In this document: piece by piece, positions 61,025 through 64,000 of the stretch | Numbering within the stretch: the stretch's first letter is position 1 | Layout of the letters: every line of letters starts with the position of its first letter | Assembly: GCA_905221605.1 (NCBI GenBank) | Contig: CAJNDS010002689.1 | Coordinates: 159,001 to 223,000 of the forward strand | Direction: 5' to 3' | Length of the DNA stretch: 64,000 nt | From: Symbiodinium natans | Lineage: Eukaryota > Sar > Dinophyceae > Suessiales > Symbiodiniaceae | Position numbers and translations under genes: made by a program | Notes under the pieces: model-generated | Databases searched by the model: none | What the model was told of the DNA's origin: nothing | What the model saw: the letters and a program-made list of their open reading frames with translations, nothing else

Positions 61025-61177
61025 TGCAAAGCTTGGCTGAAACTACTCGCCCACGCATGCGCCGCACGAGCTAGCTGCAATCTGTTTTCGCTGTGACCCA
61101 GAGCCGCATGGCTTCGAATGTGAGCTTTTAAAGCAAGCTGTACATATGTCGAACATGTCAAAGCAAAAGTCAACAGG

Positions 61178-63160
61178 TCAGGATGCTACGCCATCTTTCA
61201 CACTGCTATGACCATCTCTCTGACCTGTTGATGTCTTGCCCCTCTTGACGGCCTTTTCGTGAACAAGCAGGCCGAGGCTCAGCTGTTCTCTTATATCCCC
61301 GCCCCTAGACGCCTTGGTCAAACCGTCAGCAAGCTGACACCTAGTGGGGACCCACATGAGCTGAGCCTTGCCGCTGTCTCCTCTTGTCGTGAGGAGCTGT
61401 CTCAAAAGCACAGCGTGGACGATGCTTCCTTTCTCTCCCACACGTTGACCGTCCTTTCTAACAGTGTCGTAAATGCTCTTACAATCCGTAACCATAGTGA
61501 CAGGGCACAGATCTTGCCATCCGTCGTCTTCAACGGCCGATATGACATCTGAACCATACTTGATTTCACTAAGCAAGACCTGAGCAAATCTCGACATGTT
61601 GTGACCCATGATCGCAGCATGCGTCTCCGCAGCAAACGAGGACTCGATGACTCTGCTGTTCGTGGCGCTCTTCCAATCTATGAGATTGCAATGCACTCGG
61701 TCATGTCGCTCAGTGCTCCCTTTCTTGACAAACCCGACGCATGCGCCCTTCTGGGAGTAGATGAGTCTCTTCTCAGTGCCATTCTGCAACAGATCTTCGC
61801 TCTGTCGCTCGTCAAGCTCAACTCCAAGACTACTACACAAACCCGCATCATGATAGGCCACTATTTCAGCATCATGTCCGAGAGGTCTAAAGAGGAGCTC
61901 CAAACGACTTCGCGACGCTTCCCTGACTGCTTTGTTAGCACGATGAAGATCTCTCACCCTCAAGTCGGCTATCCTCTTCTGAAGCTGATTGCACTCAAAA
62001 GCCAAATCAGGACGTGTCTGAGTGACCAACCATTGTAAGCTTCCCACCACTGACCGATAGTCCGTGACTTCAGCAGAGGTCGCCGGCAGATCCATTTGTT
62101 TTGATCTGATCGGGTCTATCTTCATGGGCTGCAGTCTCCCGTCTACGAAGGCATTTTGATTGAGGACAACGCAAGTCTCATCATCTCTTTGAACTACCTT
62201 GATTTCTTTACCACAGTAGCTCACACCTGATGACTGCTCACAAACCTTCATCCTCGCACCAAACGAAAACCTTCCCCTCAATCTCTGGATAGCCCTCTCT
62301 CCCTCAGCACTCCCATTATGCGCTATCATCAAGTCATCCACGCGCACAATCATCAGTGCTTGCAAGACTCCGCGGGAATCTCGTAATGCAAACATGGCAG
62401 GATCCACCTGACATCGTTTAGAACCGATTTCTTCCTCCAGGACTCGCGAGAGTTCATCATACCAAGCACGGGGCGCGTCTGGTCTCCCGTACACTGGTTT
62501 CAGAAGTTTAAGAAGTTGTCCCTCTTGCAAACCCCGAAGGCCTTGTTTCGGCTGTCGCGTAAACACATCAGGCTTCCCGGTGAGGGGTGCTCCCTGCAAC
62601 AAGGCGTTGGAAATATCCCCGATATACCAATCCTGGAACCATTGCATGCTAGTGACCAAATGCAGGAATATCATGGTTGACACCCGTTCCACCATGGGAG
62701 AATCCACTTGCACCTGCCCAGTTTTACTGTCGGGACAAGGGTGACCCTGTATGCACAACCGAGCTTTAGCTTTAACTGGCAAATCCTCCCCATTCCCATC
62801 TTTCAACCCAGCATTCTTGTTTCGGAACACATACCTACTGGGCAATATTCTCTCGGGCCTATCCTTTTCCACCTTCGCGCTTTCTTCCAGAGAAAGGATT
62901 TCGCAGCTATCATAATCGAGCCATGACTGCCACTCCTTCTCTTCCGCTTCCCGATACAACCCCTTTTGATTCTGTGGGATCTGATTGTAAGGAATTTCCT
63001 TTTCCATCATCCTCTTCAATTTGTTCTGGCTCTTCGTTTTCTGCTGATACACCGCATGAACCTGATACTCATTCTGTCGTTTCTTTCGACGTTTCATGTT
63101 TTGTGGAACATCATCTTGACAAGCTTCTTTCCGCGTCCTAGTCTGAAAGATGGTGATCAA
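61178..63160 (-). CDS. copia-type reverse transcriptase and RNase H
   Basis: An intact frame of 660 codons. The RT region begins near codon 80 (LPSRYVFRNKNAG; KAKARLCIQGH), with SPMVERVSTMIFL, the catalytic first Asp in WYIGDISNALLQG, LLKPVYGRPDAPRAWYDEL and MIVRVDDLMIAHNG near codon 275. The last is the YVDD box with Arg instead of Tyr. RNase H residues follow in YHDAGLCSS, ESSFAAETHAAI, TDCKSIYDTV and WVPTRCQLADGLTK. The first codon of the open frame is TTG, not ATG, so this part would need fusion to upstream frames: the element makes a polyprotein, and here a shift is required. RT and RNase H look functional apart from the RVDD change. Confidence 0.93.
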   Translation of the reverse strand: MITIFQTRTRKEACQDDVPQNMKRRKKRQNEYQVHAVYQQKTKSQNKLKRMMEKEIPYNQIPQNQKGLYREAEEKEWQSWLDYDSCEILSLEESAKVEKDRPERILPSRYVFRNKNAGLKDGNGEDLPVKAKARLCIQGHPCPDSKTGQVQVDSPMVERVSTMIFLHLVTSMQWFQDWYIGDISNALLQGAPLTGKPDVFTRQPKQGLRGLQEGQLLKLLKPVYGRPDAPRAWYDELSRVLEEEIGSKRCQVDPAMFALRDSRGVLQALMIVRVDDLMIAHNGSAEGERAIQRLRGRFSFGARMKVCEQSSGVSYCGKEIKVVQRDDETCVVLNQNAFVDGRLQPMKIDPIRSKQMDLPATSAEVTDYRSVVGSLQWLVTQTRPDLAFECNQLQKRIADLRVRDLHRANKAVREASRSRLELLFRPLGHDAEIVAYHDAGLCSSLGVELDERQSEDLLQNGTEKRLIYSQKGACVGFVKKGSTERHDRVHCNLIDWKSATNSRVIESSFAAETHAAIMGHNMSRFAQVLLSEIKYGSDVISAVEDDGWQDLCPVTMVTDCKSIYDTVRKDGQRVGEKGSIVHAVLLRQLLTTRGDSGKAQLMWVPTRCQLADGLTKASRGGDIREQLSLGLLVHEKAVKRGKTSTGQRDGHSSVKDGVAS

Positions 63161-63665
63161 ACCGGCTGCAAGTCACACTCTGTTTTTACCACTATCTCCA
63201 GGTCTTCCTGTACAAAGTTCTGCTCTGGGATAAAGCTTCTCTTTCCGATCCCTCCGGCGTTGATGAAAAACCCGCATAGGCCCGACTTAGTCTCCCTGAG
63301 AGGTACCGAAACTCCGAGTCTTTCCAATGTGATTCTTCCCTCTCCCAGATTCATGACTGCCCCCAGTGCCTTGAGCGCGGTCTTGCTGAGCAGCAATGGA
63401 GCATCCTGGTCGACAACACTCACTCCCATTTCTTGGAGTCGCCGACTCGCACTGGGATAACGACCGCACACTCAAATGAGACATGAGGACCACCTCCGAA
63501 CCGGAATGGCCTGGCCTCGTCGATAATGTATGCGTCCTCGCCCAATCTTCGCAGGTGCTTGAGGTGACGAGTCATCCACTTCTGGCCAGCCACCGTCCTT
63601 GCACAGCATGTGTCGCTAAGCGCTAGAGTGTAGGAGTGACACCGCTCAGCTCCACTCACACACAC
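63157..63665 (-). pseudogene. copia-type aspartic protease, frameshifted
   Basis: The upstream frame (63420-63665) carries ALSDTCCARTVAGQKWM. The aspartic protease signature D-[ST]-G is here D-T-C. The downstream frame (63157-63471) carries DQDAPLLLSKTALKALGAVM and then RITLERLGVSVPL, the second half of the fold. The two halves lie in different frames, with the shift near 63430, and the second half ends in TGA overlapping the RT frame. The changed triad and the shift suggest an inactive copy. Confidence 0.75.
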
Positions 63666-63699
63666 AGCACTGGACCACAGCTGATGACGTTGCTGGTCG

Positions 63700-64000
63700 T
63701 CACCGATGTTCTTGTGGCCATGAAGACTGCTTCCCCTCCTGGAGCCAATGCCTCGTCATCACTATCACTATCAGAAAGCTCTTCCTGCACCACTGCGGGG
63801 ACTTCTTATCCTTATGGGCCTTGTGGTAGGGACACTCGGGATCGCTACGCCAATGTCCATACGCCGTCTTCCCATGAGCCTTGCACGCGCTACATGGCAT
63901 CTTGGCCTTCATCTGCTTGACGCGGGCTTCCCTCTCTTGCTGACTCTTGTTACGGGAGAATCCTCGGGCCTTCTCAATCTCAGATCTCTTCTTGGCGGCC
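63700..64000 (-). pseudogene. gag C-terminal part with zinc-knuckle-like motif
   Basis: The minus strand from the window edge reads KARGFSRNKSQQEREARVKQ, then MPCSACKAHGKTAYGHW and DPECPYH. The C-x2-C-x8-H-x5-C-x2-H spacing resembles the zinc knuckle at the end of dinoflagellate copia gag proteins. The frame differs from the protease frame that follows. The start lies outside the window. Confidence 0.6.

Larger units (their letters stand above)
61178..64000 (-). mobile_element. Ty1/copia-type LTR retrotransposon, broken, without integrase in this segment
   Basis: In minus-strand order the segment shows a zinc-knuckle-like gag end, a protease, then directly reverse transcriptase and RNase H. 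The integrase normally found between protease and RT in copia elements is absent: protease and RT frames overlap at 63157-63160. Each junction also changes frame. No LTR was recognised below 61178. The 5' part continues outside the window. Confidence 0.85.

Overview
The window looks like nuclear DNA of a dinoflagellate. Recognisable genes are cut into many small exons. Their introns all end in AG but start with GC or GA more often than GT, and short direct repeats often sit at both intron ends. Degenerate TTTAGGG/CCCTAAA-type repeats recur inside the window, simple repeats are very abundant, gene density is low, and a Ty1/copia element sits at the right edge. All of this is read from the sequence. 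The assignment to dinoflagellates rests on known features of their genomes; I cannot name the genus.

Layout. 0-6.5 kb: two possible RRM exon groups on +, a degenerate telomere-like patch (4.4-4.8 kb) and a two-exon fragment of a charged protein on -. 6.5-22 kb: mostly unassignable DNA with minisatellites, including one that reverses orientation around a C-rich core (15.0-15.6 kb). 22.7-26.8 kb: minisatellites, a (GT)n tract, a second telomere-like patch, an AT-rich tract and paired G/C runs. 27.0-27.75 kb: a CRAL-TRIO (SEC14-like) gene on -. 28-35 kb: almost continuous tandem repeats with a few possible - strand exons. 37-38.6 kb: decayed ORFs. About 39.3-42.1 kb: a tubulin-tyrosine-ligase-like (TTLL) gene on -, perhaps extending or followed upstream by exons to 43.9 kb. 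45.5-49.7 kb: a satellite of about 208 bp and then a 75-bp array. 50.0-50.4 kb: SEC61 gamma on -. 54.2-55.1 kb: a calycin/FABP-like gene on -. 55.3-58.2 kb: a METTL21-type methyltransferase on -. 61.2-64 kb: a copia-type element on -, lacking an integrase between protease and reverse transcriptase.

All five homology-supported host genes and the retroelement lie on the minus strand, which fits the unidirectional gene blocks known in dinoflagellates. The genes do not form one pathway. They cover ER protein translocation (SEC61 gamma), lipid or hydrophobic-ligand handling (CRAL-TRIO, FABP-like), protein methylation (METTL) and possible tubulin modification (TTLL). None is visible as a long ORF; nearly all long ORFs in the window are products of tandem repeats whose period keeps frames open. 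Exon boundaries were inferred by eye from protein-family motifs, reading phase and AG acceptors, with no transcript evidence.
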